Shown here in pieces: positions 26,723 through 35,656 of a DNA stretch of 64,000 nt. The notes under the pieces are model-generated. The model made no database searches and was not told the origin of the DNA. It worked only from the letters and a program-made list of their open reading frames with translations. The stretch comes from Bradyrhizobium retamae (GTDB lineage: Bacteria > Pseudomonadota > Alphaproteobacteria > Rhizobiales > Xanthobacteraceae): positions 50,785-114,784 of the forward strand of contig NZ_LLYA01000153.1 in NCBI RefSeq assembly GCF_001440415.1. Reading direction: 5' to 3'. The position numbers were made by a program, and so were the translations under genes. Position 1 is the first letter of the stretch. Each line of letters opens with the position of its first letter.

Positions 26723-27643
26723 TCAGGCCTCGAGCATGCTTTTCTTGCCCCAGAGCCCGCGCGCCCTGAACGTCACGACCGCTACCAGCAACACGTACAT
26801 CGATAGCAACGACCACTCGGAGGCGTAGGCCCCGGACAGACCGACGGCGAGCCCGACCAGAAGGCCGGCAACGACCGCGCCCCAGAAACTGCCGACGCCG
26901 CCGAGCACGATTACCAGGAATGCCGGAATGACGGCGTCGACGCCCATATGCGGACGTATGCCCCAGATCGGCGCCACGATAATGCCGGCGATGGCCGCCA
27001 GCATAGTGCCGAACACGAAGACGAGCAGCCGCAGCCGCGTCAGGTTGATGCCGAGCGCGCGCACGATTTCGCTGTCATGCGCACCCGCCTTCACGGTGGC
27101 GCCGAACGAGGTCTTTTCGATCAGGAGCCAGACCAGGCCGATGACCGCGACTGCAATGCCCGCGGCATAGAAGCGGTAGGTCGACCAGATCAGATCGCCG
27201 AAGATAAAACCGCCATTGACCGCTTGCGGCACCTGCAACACGTAGTCGCGCGTGCCCCAGGTCAGGCGGATCATCTCCTCGATCACCATCGCAGCGCCAA
27301 AGGTCAGCAGCAAACCGTAAAGCGGATCTTTGCCGTAGGTCCGGCGCATGCAGAATTCGATGGCGATCCCGACGAGGCCGACCGCAGCCGGCGCCAGGAT
27401 CAGCGTCGCGGCGTAGCGCCAGCCGAGCGGCAATGCCAGCCAGGACTGTGCAAGGTCAGCCGGGAACGGCGGGCGCGGCCCCATCAGTTGCATGGCGAAA
27501 TAGGCGCCGAGCGCGAACAGCGAGCCGTGCGCCAGATTGATCTGCTCCATGAGGCCCACGATCAGCATGAAGCCGAGCGCGATCAACGCGAACAGGAGGC
27601 CGAGCGTGAGGCCGTTGAGGATGTGCGGCAGAAGATCGAACAA
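26723..27643 (-). CDS. livH: ABC transporter permease, LivH type
   Basis: A 306-residue permease. It begins LLPHILNGLTLGLLFALIALGFMLIVGLMEQINLAHG, the hallmark LivH start. The coupling loop is SFGATVKAGAHDSEIVRALGINLTRLR, with VLGGVGSFWGAVVAG near the C-terminus. First of the permease/ATPase genes after the binding protein; the 70-base gap before it may allow differential expression of the binding protein. Confidence 0.9.
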   Translation of the reverse strand: MFDLLPHILNGLTLGLLFALIALGFMLIVGLMEQINLAHGSLFALGAYFAMQLMGPRPPFPADLAQSWLALPLGWRYAATLILAPAAVGLVGIAIEFCMRRTYGKDPLYGLLLTFGAAMVIEEMIRLTWGTRDYVLQVPQAVNGGFIFGDLIWSTYRFYAAGIAVAVIGLVWLLIEKTSFGATVKAGAHDSEIVRALGINLTRLRLLVFVFGTMLAAIAGIIVAPIWGIRPHMGVDAVIPAFLVIVLGGVGSFWGAVVAGLLVGLAVGLSGAYASEWSLLSMYVLLVAVVTFRARGLWGKKSMLEA

Positions 27644-27714
27644 GCCGAATTCTCGTATTGCTGTTGCAGAGCAGCGGGCACACGACGCACCCGCTGCGAA
27701 TTCAAGCGGCGAAC

Positions 27715-29010
27715 TCAGGAATCAACCGTAGGAACCTGCTCGTAGGGGACCAGCTTGCACTTGGCCTGCGCATCGGTATCGGCCGCCGCCTTTGGCTCGG
27801 TCCAACTGATGATTTCGTACAGATCGGTCTTGTCCGCAGGCTTGGGATTGCGCCGTGCCAGATAGATCGTCTGCTGCATCTGGTGCGTCACCGGATCCAT
27901 ATAGGCATCGAAATGCTGCATGCGGTCAGTCGCCGAGACCTTCAGATTCTCAAGCTCCTTGATGATCTTGACGTTGTTGGTCGAGCCGGCGCGCTCGATC
28001 GCGCGTAGCAATTCCCGTGTGGCCATGTAACCGTTGTAGGAAACATTGCCGGGCACCGGAATCGAGCCCTCCTTGTTGGTGGCCTGCCATTTCTTGACGA
28101 AATCAGCGACGCCAGGCAGCGCCAGCTTGTGATACCAGGTGGTGCCGAACACGCCGAACAGACTGTCGGGCGAGCCCCAGACGTCAGGCCAGTCCTGCTG
28201 GTTGTTGATCCAGGCAGGTTTACCGTCGAGCTTGAGCTGGGCGACCTGCTCGCGCAGCGCCTTGATGTCGTCGCCGCCGATCGCGGTCGCCACGACGTCC
28301 GGCTTCGCCTGCTGAATCTTCAAGAGATAGGCCGTGAAATCGCGGGTGTTCTGCGGCACCAGCAGATTGTCGAGGACCTTGCCGCCGGCACCTTCGACCT
28401 GCGCTCTCGTCGCCGCCGAGGTGGTGTGGCCCCACACATAATCATTCGTGAGCAGCATCCACTTCTTGCCGATCGAATTGACGGCGTTCGCGACCGACGC
28501 CTTGGAGAAATTGGTGCCGTTGCCGTCCCAGACGAACTTGATACGCGAGCAGTTCTCCCCTGCCTCGCTGGGGGCGGACGAATTCGTGTTCAGGTAGATG
28601 ACGCCATTCTTGGCAGCGACCTGAGTGATGGCATTGGCGACGCCTGAATGCACCGCACCGATCAAGATGGTGCAGTCTTCCCTTGTGATGAACCGCTCGG
28701 CGAGGCGGCTGCCGGTGGCCGGCGTTGTTTCGGTATCAGCCGTGATCCAGGTGATCTTGCGGCCAAGCACGCCGCCTTTGGCGTTGGCCTCGTCGATCGC
28801 CATCTGGATTCCGCGCAAATCGTCCTGCCCGCTGTTACCGTATTGACCACTGGCATCGCAGGTCAGGCCGAGCTTGATCGGCTTGGCGGCGCCTTGCGCC
28901 CAGACACGGTTTTCCTTCCACGGTCCGAAGTAACTCGCCGTTCCGGCAAGGGCGCTGGCCATCAGGCTGCCCTTCAGAACGCTCCGCCGCGAAATTTCAC
29001 GTCGTTTCAT
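27715..29010 (-). CDS. ABC transporter substrate-binding protein (HAAT family), Tat-exported
   Basis: A 431-residue periplasmic binding protein of the branched-chain amino acid/urea-amide group (IKLGLTCDASGQYGNSGQDD at the mature start, GPVHSG-type AVHSGVANA region). It has a twin-arginine signal (EISRRSVLKGSLMASALAG), so it is exported folded. The start at 29010 puts the Tat motif at the N-terminus. The mature domain has the two-lobed type I fold. The ligand cannot be read; the operon's aldehyde dehydrogenase and SDR hint at catabolism of the imported compound. Confidence 0.88.
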   Translation of the reverse strand: MKRREISRRSVLKGSLMASALAGTASYFGPWKENRVWAQGAAKPIKLGLTCDASGQYGNSGQDDLRGIQMAIDEANAKGGVLGRKITWITADTETTPATGSRLAERFITREDCTILIGAVHSGVANAITQVAAKNGVIYLNTNSSAPSEAGENCSRIKFVWDGNGTNFSKASVANAVNSIGKKWMLLTNDYVWGHTTSAATRAQVEGAGGKVLDNLLVPQNTRDFTAYLLKIQQAKPDVVATAIGGDDIKALREQVAQLKLDGKPAWINNQQDWPDVWGSPDSLFGVFGTTWYHKLALPGVADFVKKWQATNKEGSIPVPGNVSYNGYMATRELLRAIERAGSTNNVKIIKELENLKVSATDRMQHFDAYMDPVTHQMQQTIYLARRNPKPADKTDLYEIISWTEPKAAADTDAQAKCKLVPYEQVPTVDS

Positions 29011-29049
29011 GGCTCCCTCCCAACCGCTTATTTTGTTGTTGCGGTCCAT

Positions 29050-29068
29050 AGAATGAACGTTCTATTCT
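29050..29068. promoter_or_regulatory. candidate RpiR operator
   Basis: Inverted repeat AGAAT...ATTCT enclosing the perfect palindrome GAACGTTC, in the gap between the divergent binding-protein and RpiR genes. It is 40 bases from the first start and 77 from the second. Position and symmetry suit the neighbouring regulator; which protein binds is inferred. Confidence 0.5.
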
Positions 29069-29144
29069 AAATGTAAAGTGGAATATTTGAACCAGAGTCT
29101 AGAACCAAGCGGCGAAACGGCCGTAATCGGGTAAAGTTGACACC

Positions 29145-29981
29145 ATGAACAAACCTGCCGGTACGGCCATGAGTTACGAAGAGTTGCGCGGGGCGATCGC
29201 CCAACGGCATCGCGCCTTGTCTGGACGCCTGCAGCAGATCGCGGAATTCGTGCTCGATCATCCGATCGATGTCGCGTTGGGCACGGTCGCGGAGATTGCG
29301 GAGCGTTCCGGCGTGCCGCCGTCGGCCATCGTCCGCTTCGCGCATGCGCTCGGCTTCGGCGGCTTTACTCAGATGCAGGAAGTGTTCCGCTCGCGCCTCG
29401 TGGCAGGCGTGGCGCCCAGCTACAAGGCGCGGCTGGCGCGGATGAAGAGCGAGGAGAAATCCGCCCTCGGCCGCAAGCCCGCGGCAGTGCTGGGGCGCTT
29501 CGTGGCGGAAGCGCAATCGGCTCTGGTAACGCTCAGCCAATCCGCCCATGAGCGCCAACTCGAAGCTGCCATCATGATATTGGCGAAAGCGCGCGACATT
29601 TATCTGCTGGGCCTCGGCGGCTCGTTTCCAGTAGCAACGCATCTGGCTTACGTGCTGCGGAAACTGGGGCGGCGCGTGGTGTTGCTGGACGGGACCGGCG
29701 GCAGCATCCACGAACAATCGCATCCAGCCACTTCCGAAGATGCGCTGGTCGCGATCAGCTTCCGCAACTATTACCCTGATACGGCGCGGCTATTTCCCGA
29801 ACTAGTGGCGCGCAACGTGCCGGCGATCTCCATCACCGATAGTCTGCTGAGCCCGATCGTTGAGGGCGCCTCGGTCGTGTTCGAAATTCAGGACATGCCG
29901 GAGCCGGCGCTGCGCACTCTGGTCGCGCCGATGTGCCTCGTGCAGGCGCTCGCGATCGGCCTCGATCTCGCCGCAGACTGA
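29145..29981 (+). CDS. MurR/RpiR family transcriptional regulator
   Basis: A 278-residue regulator. The N-terminal HTH_6 domain (about residues 10-85) includes VAEIAERSGVPPSAIVRFAHALGFGGF. The SIS sugar-phosphate-binding-type domain (about 120-260) has IYLLGLGGSFPVATHLAYVL and DALVAISFRNYYPDTARL. It faces the ABC operon and probably controls it together with the SDR gene downstream. Effectors of this family are usually phosphorylated sugars or sugar acids, but RpiR proteins beside HAAT operons often sense other metabolites. Confidence 0.85.
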   Translation: MNKPAGTAMSYEELRGAIAQRHRALSGRLQQIAEFVLDHPIDVALGTVAEIAERSGVPPSAIVRFAHALGFGGFTQMQEVFRSRLVAGVAPSYKARLARMKSEEKSALGRKPAAVLGRFVAEAQSALVTLSQSAHERQLEAAIMILAKARDIYLLGLGGSFPVATHLAYVLRKLGRRVVLLDGTGGSIHEQSHPATSEDALVAISFRNYYPDTARLFPELVARNVPAISITDSLLSPIVEGASVVFEIQDMPEPALRTLVAPMCLVQALAIGLDLAAD

Positions 29982-30009
29982 CATTTCGGGAAAATAGGGA
30001 GAGGACGTC

Positions 30010-30834
30010 ATGGCATCACAGGACGACGCGCGGTCGCTGAAGGGAAAGGTTGCGCTGGTCACCGGTGCTGGCCGCGGGTTAGGCCGCGCGTTCGCCGAAC
30101 GGCTGGCGGCCATGGGGGCCGATGTCGCCATCCACGGGATGCGCGAACACGGCCCAGCCGAATATGGCGAGGGATCGACGCTGACGGCGGTCGCGGAAGC
30201 GGTGGCCGCGGCGCATGGGGTACGCACCATCCGCGTACTCGGCGACCTTACGCAAGGCGCCGACATCGCGCGTGTCGTCGAGACCACGACGAAGCAATTG
30301 GGTCCGATCGACATTTTGGTTCACAATGCAGGTGGCGATATCGCGGCCAAAGGCGGCAAGCCGGATCCGAACGACGCCGTCGGCATTCGCGAAGAGGATG
30401 TTCGCGCGGTGCTCGATCGCAACCTGCTCTCAACCATCCTGACCTGCCAGGCGGTGGCCAAGGAAATGATGCCGAGGCGTCAGGGCCGCATCGTCACCAT
30501 CGGTTCGGTCGCAGCCTTCAAGGGCCGTACAAACGGCTCGATCTATGCGGTTGCGAAAGCCGGCATGACGCATTACACGCGTTGCCTCGCCGATCAGCTC
30601 CGATCCTATGACATCACAGTGAACTGCATCGCCCCCGGCGACACCCGCACCGGCCGCTTCATGGGCACGCGCGCGGTGGATCAGAACCGGATGGTGGAAG
30701 CCGGCACACTCGATCGCATCGCGACCGTCGACGAAGTCGCGCGCGTCGTCGAAGTGTTCGCAGGTCCGTTGGGCGCGTTCGTCTCAGGCCAGGTGCTGCG
30801 CGTGGACGGCGGAGGACAGTGCTGGGCGGCGTGA
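30010..30834 (+). CDS. SDR family oxidoreductase
   Basis: A 274-residue classical short-chain dehydrogenase. It has TGAGRGLG (cofactor Gly-rich turn, about residues 19-26), VHNAGGD (NNAG-type), GSVAAF, the YAVAK catalytic Tyr-Lys pair, and the C-terminal GQVLRVDGG. The NAD(P) choice is not clear: no Arg follows strand beta2 in an obvious position. It lies 28 bases after the RpiR gene and probably works on a compound moved by the divergent ABC importer. Confidence 0.88.
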   Translation: MASQDDARSLKGKVALVTGAGRGLGRAFAERLAAMGADVAIHGMREHGPAEYGEGSTLTAVAEAVAAAHGVRTIRVLGDLTQGADIARVVETTTKQLGPIDILVHNAGGDIAAKGGKPDPNDAVGIREEDVRAVLDRNLLSTILTCQAVAKEMMPRRQGRIVTIGSVAAFKGRTNGSIYAVAKAGMTHYTRCLADQLRSYDITVNCIAPGDTRTGRFMGTRAVDQNRMVEAGTLDRIATVDEVARVVEVFAGPLGAFVSGQVLRVDGGGQCWAA

Positions 30835-30870
30835 AGGCGGGGCCAACAATCTTCGTAAGGCGAGTCGGCG

Positions 30871-31986
30871 TCACGCCGCCAAAATCATTTCGGGTGCCGC
30901 TGCAGGCAAATTCTGGCTGTCGGCGACCGCGCGATTGGTGATCTGTCCGCGGTGCACGTTGAGTCCGGCGCGCAGATGCGGATCCTCGATCAGCGCGCGA
31001 ATGCCCTTTTCAGCCAGCGCAAGGCCGAACGGCAGCGTGGCATTGTTGAGCGCATGGCTCGACGTCACCGGCACCGCGCCCGGCATGTTGGTGACGCAAT
31101 AGTGCACGATCTCGTCGACGAGATAGGTCGGCGCCTGATGGGTCGTCGGCCGCGACGTCTCGAAGCAGCCGCCCTGGTCGATCGCAACGTCGACCAGTAC
31201 GGCACGGTATTTCATGCGGCCGAGATGCGCGCGCGAGACGAGCTTCGGCGCACTGGCGCCCGGCACCAGCACGGCGCCGATGACGACGTCGGCCGCAATG
31301 ACCTCCTCTTCGATCGCTTCCAGCGTTGCATAGCGCGTGCGCACGCGTCCCTGGAACATCTCGTCGAGAACGCGAAGGCGCGGCAGCGACCGTTCCAGTA
31401 TAACGATGTCGGCGCCTAGCCCTGCGGCCATCCGCGCGGCATGCGTGCCGACCACGCCACCGCCGATCACCGCGATCCTGCTTGGCGCCACGCCGGGTAC
31501 CCCGCCGATCAGCTTGCCCATTCCGTCCGCCGATTTCCGCAAGGCAGCGCCGGCCGCCTCGATCGCCAACCGTCCCGCCACTTCGCTCATCGGCGCAAGC
31601 AAGGGAAGCCCTCCATGGGCATCCGTCACCGTCTCGTAAGCGATCGCAGTGCAGCCGGATGCCAGAAGCCCCTTGGTCTGCGCCGCATCCGGCGCAAGGT
31701 GCAAATAGGTGAAGAGGATCTGATCGTCGCGAAGCTGGCGCCATTCGCTCGGCTGCGGCTCCTTGACCTTGACCACCATATCAGCGGTCGCGAAAATTTC
31801 CGCGGCCGTATCCACGATTGCAGCGCCGGCCGAACGGTAGACGTCATCGCCTGCGCCAATGCCGATCCCGGCGCCCTGCTCGACGATCACGTCGTGTCCC
31901 CGCGTCACATATTCCCGCACCGAAGCCGGGGTCAGGCCCACCCGATATTCCTCGACCTTGATTTCCTTGGGCACACCGATCCGCAT
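30871..31986 (-). CDS. ald: alanine dehydrogenase
   Basis: A 371-residue enzyme catalysing reversible NAD-dependent oxidation of L-alanine to pyruvate and ammonium. It opens MRIGVPKEIKVEEYRVGLTP, with substrate Arg15 and later KVKEPQPSEW and FTYLHLAPD (catalytic Lys/His regions). The Rossmann motif is VIGGGVVGTHAARMA, and VDVAIDQGGCFETSRPTTH is the family signature. The start at 31986 is at the conserved N-terminus. Divergent from an Lrp/AsnC gene, the usual arrangement for this enzyme in Rhizobiales. Confidence 0.94.
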   Translation of the reverse strand: MRIGVPKEIKVEEYRVGLTPASVREYVTRGHDVIVEQGAGIGIGAGDDVYRSAGAAIVDTAAEIFATADMVVKVKEPQPSEWRQLRDDQILFTYLHLAPDAAQTKGLLASGCTAIAYETVTDAHGGLPLLAPMSEVAGRLAIEAAGAALRKSADGMGKLIGGVPGVAPSRIAVIGGGVVGTHAARMAAGLGADIVILERSLPRLRVLDEMFQGRVRTRYATLEAIEEEVIAADVVIGAVLVPGASAPKLVSRAHLGRMKYRAVLVDVAIDQGGCFETSRPTTHQAPTYLVDEIVHYCVTNMPGAVPVTSSHALNNATLPFGLALAEKGIRALIEDPHLRAGLNVHRGQITNRAVADSQNLPAAAPEMILAA

Positions 31987-32074
31987 GGGCTTGCTCCTGC
32001 ATTCGAGGCCATCTGCCTGCAAATAAAGTACTGCTGAGTCGGCAGCGCTTCTCGGCGAATTGCGGCTTGCTGGG

Positions 32075-32095
32075 AGAAATTTGCGCATATATTCT
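32075..32095. promoter_or_regulatory. candidate Lrp/AsnC-type operator between ald and its regulator
   Basis: A 21-base imperfect palindrome with arms AGAA and TTCT, AT-rich flanks, and central TGCGCA. It lies 89 bases from the ald start and 19 from the regulator start. Lrp-like proteins bind degenerate AT-rich palindromes of this type; assignment is by position. Confidence 0.45.
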
Positions 32096-32113
32096 GCATG
32101 TTAGCCCTATAAA

Positions 32114-32602
32114 ATGGTGACTTGTAGCGTGAATGAACTGGATCGCATCGATTATCGGATTCTGAGCGAGCTCCTCGCCGACGCCCGGGCGAGCCAGATC
32201 GAGCTCGCTGAAAAGGTCGGACTGTCGCCGACAGCCTGCGCGCGCCGCATCCGCCAACTCGAGGAAGGTGGAATTATCAGGGGCTATCGCGCCGATCTCG
32301 AGCCGACTGCGCTCGGGCTCGTCACGACCGTCGTCGTCACCATCACGCTGGAAAAACAGAGCGAGGATTACCTGGCCGCATTCGAAGCGGCGATCGCCCG
32401 CTGTCCGGATGTCGTGTCCTGTCACTTGATGTCGGGCAGCGACGATTATCACTTGCAGGTCATCGCACGCGACATCGCGGACTTCGAGCGCATCCACAAG
32501 CAACATCTTTCACGGATGCCCGGGGTGGCGCGCATCCACTCGAGCTTTGCGATGCGCGAGGTGGTGCGCAGGGCCATCCCCGAGACGGCATTGCGGCGCT
32601 AG
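32114..32602 (+). CDS. Lrp/AsnC family regulator (probable ald activator)
   Basis: A 162-residue feast/famine regulator. The HTH is DRIDYRILSELLADARASQIELAEKVGLSPTACARRIRQLEEGG (residues 8-51), followed by an RAM domain with VTITLEKQSEDYLAAFEAA and VVSCHLMSGSDDYHLQVIARD. The start may be ATG 32114 or GTG 32129. It is divergent from ald, so it probably activates ald in response to L-alanine, as AldR-type proteins do. Confidence 0.9.
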   Translation: MVTCSVNELDRIDYRILSELLADARASQIELAEKVGLSPTACARRIRQLEEGGIIRGYRADLEPTALGLVTTVVVTITLEKQSEDYLAAFEAAIARCPDVVSCHLMSGSDDYHLQVIARDIADFERIHKQHLSRMPGVARIHSSFAMREVVRRAIPETALRR

Positions 32603-32702
32603 CCTCTTCGATCGACGCAATCGGCACATCCAGCCTACCAACGCATAGATGCGACGGCGAAGCGTGTTGCGTCCCGATGCTGCCGACCGGACCAAACGCG
32701 AC

Positions 32703-32746
32703 TTGACAGGACGCTAATCCACCGTATGTTACGTTATAACATAACG
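32703..32746 (+). promoter_or_regulatory. promoter with overlapping palindromic operator (Zur-like)
   Basis: TTGACA (32703-32708), a 16-base spacer and TATGTT (32725-32730) form a sigma-70-type promoter. The -10 region overlaps GTTACGTTATAACATAAC (32728-32745), a palindrome with only one mismatched pair. The symmetry resembles GTTATGTTATAACATAAC-type boxes reported for zinc regulators (Zur) in alphaproteobacteria. The resemblance is from memory; regulation of the small downstream gene is inferred. Confidence 0.55.
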
Positions 32747-32785
32747 CGCCTGAAAATCAAGAATGTTTTCCGACGGGGACCCTAC

Positions 32786-32974
32786 ATGGGCGAAATCGTT
32801 CGGCTTGTTCCGAAGCCAGAGCTTGAGCGGGCTCGCTTAATTCAAGAGGCGCGCGCAATATATGACAGCATATTCCCGCCGACCGATGCTGTCAGCGAGC
32901 ATCCGGATGCTCGCCTCAGCCAAGGGGCGCACTCGGGCAGAAAGGCCTTGCTCCGGGCGGTACCAGTGCTCTGA
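32786..32974 (+). CDS. small hypothetical protein behind the palindromic promoter
   Basis: A 62-residue protein, MGEIVRLVPKPELERARLIQEARAIY..., with an amphipathic helix in the first half, then PPTDAVSEHPD and a basic tail. ATG at 32786 is chosen over an in-frame ATG at 32726 that lies within the promoter/operator. It resembles short conserved proteins of Bradyrhizobium that begin MGEIVRLVPK; the function is unknown. It is a single gene with its own regulated promoter. Confidence 0.6.
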   Translation: MGEIVRLVPKPELERARLIQEARAIYDSIFPPTDAVSEHPDARLSQGAHSGRKALLRAVPVL

Positions 32975-33019
32975 CCACCAGCGACTCGATGGCGACCGGC
33001 ATTCTGCTCGCAGCTTCAT

Positions 33020-33926
33020 CTAGTGCGTGCGGTTCTCGACAGGCTTGCCCTTGAGACCGTCGTGCGAGTGCCGGAGATCGAGCGTCGGCTTGGGTTGCTC
33101 CCTCACAAAGCTCTGCGCCATCTCCCCCGGACCGCCCTTTGCAATCGTGGTGCCGCCGTCAGCAAATATCAGCGCTCCCGTTACGAAGCTCGCCTCATCC
33201 GACGCGGCGAACGCAAAGACATTGGCCATCTCCTCCGGGGTGCCGCGCCGACCAAGCACAGTACCGGCGAGAGTCTGCTTCTCCATCTGCTCGTTCATCG
33301 GCCCGGTCTCCTTGTGCGTCCAGGCCGTATCGATAGGGCCGGGGCACACACAGAGGGCGCGCACGCCGTGCTTGCCCTGTTCGCAGGCCACGCCGCGCAT
33401 GAAAGCGTGAAGGAAGCCCTTCGAACCACCATAGGGCGCCGCCGTCGGCTCACCCATTTCGCCGGCCTCTGATCCCGTCGAAATCACGACACCCCGCGAG
33501 CGCTTCAGATGTGGCAGCGCAAACTTCGTCATCAGGAATGCAGATCGGACATTGTTACGCACGATGTAGTCGAACACCTCGACCGAGTGATCCTCGCATT
33601 CGGCAATTTCGGGAAAGACGCCGGCATTGTTTATCAGGATGTCGAGCCTGCCGAATGCATCGATCCAGGGCGATGCAGGCTTGCGCATCCACCTCGTCTG
33701 CAACATCGCCAAGAAAAGGTTCGGCCACGCCGCCGCGCGCCCGGATGGCATGGACGACGTCCTCCACCGGATCGGCGGGCAGTCCGGCAACAATGACTTT
33801 CGCACCTTCTCGCGCGAATTTATGGGCGATAGCTTCGCCGATTCCCGTCGCCGCACCTGTCACGATCGATGATTTGCCGTTCAGCCGTCCCGCCATCGTC
33901 ATCCGCTCCGCTTTGCTCTTGTCCAA
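33020..33926 (-). pseudogene. SDR family oxidoreductase, frameshifted
   Basis: Two overlapping frames together make one short-chain dehydrogenase of about 290 residues. The first (start near 33902 or 33896) has GKSSIVTGAATGIGEAIAHKF and runs to DVADEVDAQACIA. The second continues WIDAFGRLDILINNAGVFPE, VISTGSEAGEM, YGGSKGFLHAF (Tyr-Lys) and GALIFADGG. The switch lies near 33675-33690 and corresponds to a one-base change. The remaining motifs are intact, so this is either a recent mutation or a sequencing error. Confidence 0.78.
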
Positions 33927-34038
33927 GCGTTGAACACGCTAATACGCGCGATGTTCCACATCTCGATTTCCGGTCGATAGAGGGAACGTCCGCTTGCAAA
34001 TTTCGTTGGCGGCCTATCAGCAAAAGAGGAGACTCGAG

Positions 34039-34479
34039 ATGAAAGTTTGCGATGCCATGACCACGAACGTGCAGCTCTGCACTCCGCAGGACAGCATCAG
34101 GGATGCAGCCGAGGCGATGGCGACGCTCAATATCGGGCTGTTGCCCGTCGCTGAAAATGATCGGTTGGTGGGAATGATCTCTGACCGTGATATTGCCACG
34201 CGCGGAATTGCGATGGGTCGAGGTCCGGATGCGCCGGTGCGCGACGTCATGACAGCAGATGTCAAATACTGTTTCGAAGACCAGGATATCGATGAAGTCA
34301 CTCGCAACATGACCGACATTCAGGTGCGGCGGTTGCCGGTGCTCACTCGAAACAAGCGGCTGGTCGGCATCATTGCGCTCGGCGATATCGCGGTTTCCAA
34401 GCCGGGTGACGGCGCCGCTACCGCGCTGCATGGGATTTCGCGGCCGGGCGGCCAACACGCGGGCGCGGTTACCGGCTGA
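34039..34479 (+). CDS. CBS-domain protein
   Basis: A 146-residue protein made of two CBS motifs. Residues 1-60 include KVCDAMTTNVQLCTPQDSIRDAAEAM and LVGMISDRDIATRG. Residues 70-127 include VRDVMTADVKYCFEDQDIDEV and RRLPVLTRNKRLVGIIALGDIAV. Such pairs bind adenosine nucleotides and often sense energy state. A good RBS (agaggaga) precedes ATG 34039. Stand-alone CBS proteins of this form are frequent next to stress genes in Bradyrhizobium; no partner is obvious here. Confidence 0.85.
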   Translation: MKVCDAMTTNVQLCTPQDSIRDAAEAMATLNIGLLPVAENDRLVGMISDRDIATRGIAMGRGPDAPVRDVMTADVKYCFEDQDIDEVTRNMTDIQVRRLPVLTRNKRLVGIIALGDIAVSKPGDGAATALHGISRPGGQHAGAVTG

Positions 34480-34686
34480 GGCATTCAGTCGGAGGATTGC
34501 AGGAGCGTTCGCGTCACTGAGCCTGTGGACCAACGGCTCAAGCCATACAGTCCAAGCTACGGAGCGGCAAGGTACGTAATCGCACGACCTTCTATCGATG
34601 CCAACGGAAGGAATAGGATGTCGAGCGGGAGCGGGCATGCCACAGGCGCACCTCGACACCCGCTCGTTCAATGCAGCGCGTCGCCG

Positions 34687-35151
34687 CTACCTGCGGTACG
34701 TCCCGACGAGCTCAGCCTGGCCGATTGTGTGCTTCTCGGCTGCTTTCCAGATGTCGACTACCGGCATGCTCGGCGAGCGCGATAGCTCGTCGACATCCAA
34801 AGCCGCCAGCTTGAAGTGATAGTGATGCGTACCATGACCCTTGGGCGGCGCCGGCCCGCCATAGCCTAGTTCGCCGAAATCGTTCACGCCTTTGCCGAGA
34901 CGCTCCGTCTTTGGCCCGTGACCGATGGCTTCCGGCAGCATCGTCCGCTCACCCATGATGTTGTAGATGCCCCAATGCCGAAACGTGCCGGACGGTGCAT
35001 CCGGGTCCTCAACGATAAGGGCGAAGCTCTTCGTACCCGGCGGGGGATCCGACCAATGAAGCGGCGGAGACACATTCTGGCCGTCGCAAGTGTACTTGAC
35101 CGGAATCGGCTGGTCGTCGTCGAATGCAGGACTCGTCAACTTGAACACCAT
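34687..35151 (-). CDS. YbhB/YbcL (PEBP, Raf-kinase-inhibitor-like) protein
   Basis: A 154-residue phosphatidylethanolamine-binding-protein-family member. Motifs: KYTCDGQNVSPPLHWSDPPPGTKSFALIVEDPDAP (about residues 17-51), the anion site HWGIYNI, and YGGPAPPKGHGTHHYHFKLAAL. There is no signal peptide, so it is probably cytosolic. The start at 35151 is at MVFKLTSPAF, where the family begins. The function of bacterial PEBPs is poorly defined. Confidence 0.88.
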   Translation of the reverse strand: MVFKLTSPAFDDDQPIPVKYTCDGQNVSPPLHWSDPPPGTKSFALIVEDPDAPSGTFRHWGIYNIMGERTMLPEAIGHGPKTERLGKGVNDFGELGYGGPAPPKGHGTHHYHFKLAALDVDELSRSPSMPVVDIWKAAEKHTIGQAELVGTYRR

Positions 35152-35397
35152 ATGCAGACTCCCGTGCTCATGGAATGCGAAAGGTCGCAGCGGCGGGCTC
35201 GCTCGGTCCCCGGGGTGCAACTACACGCCTTACCGGTCGATTCCGCCGATACAAAGGAACGTCGGACCGGCGCTTGAGTTGCTTCAACAAGGCACGCTGA
35301 TCGGCGTTTCCCGCGTGCGCTCAGGACGATCCCTGCAAGCCGCGCGTCGGTACGCCGATGCTGGACAGGCGCAGCAACCATCTAGGGAACCCGGCGC

Positions 35398-35656
35398 ATG
35401 GCCCTTTCACCGGAAGCCGAACAAGTTCGCGAGAGGACCAATCGCGAGCTGATCGATCTCCTGCACGAGGCAGGCGAGCATCTCGGGGCACCGGAGCAGG
35501 ACGATTTCGCGTTCTATTTCGACCGGCCTACTTCGAGGCGGTATTGCCCGAACAGTTCGACGCGTTCGTCTGGTTCGAAGATACCAAGGCGGTGACACCG
35601 CTTGCGACAAGAGCCGGAGCGGGCGCGGCAGAAACCTATTCCTTTGGGTTCTGATC
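35398..35656 (+). pseudogene. gene remnants, ending in an erythromycin-esterase C-terminus
   Basis: Two short frames meet near 35525. The first, from ATG 35398, reads MALSPEAEQVRERTNRELIDLL and continues for about 45 residues; the family is not recognised with confidence. The second reads YFEAVLPEQFDAFVWFEDTK then AVTPL to ETYSFGF and stops before the next gene. That is the conserved end of erythromycin-esterase-like proteins, which are often encoded beside phosphoribosyltransferases. At least 350 residues of the esterase are missing, so a deletion is the simplest explanation. Confidence 0.6.
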
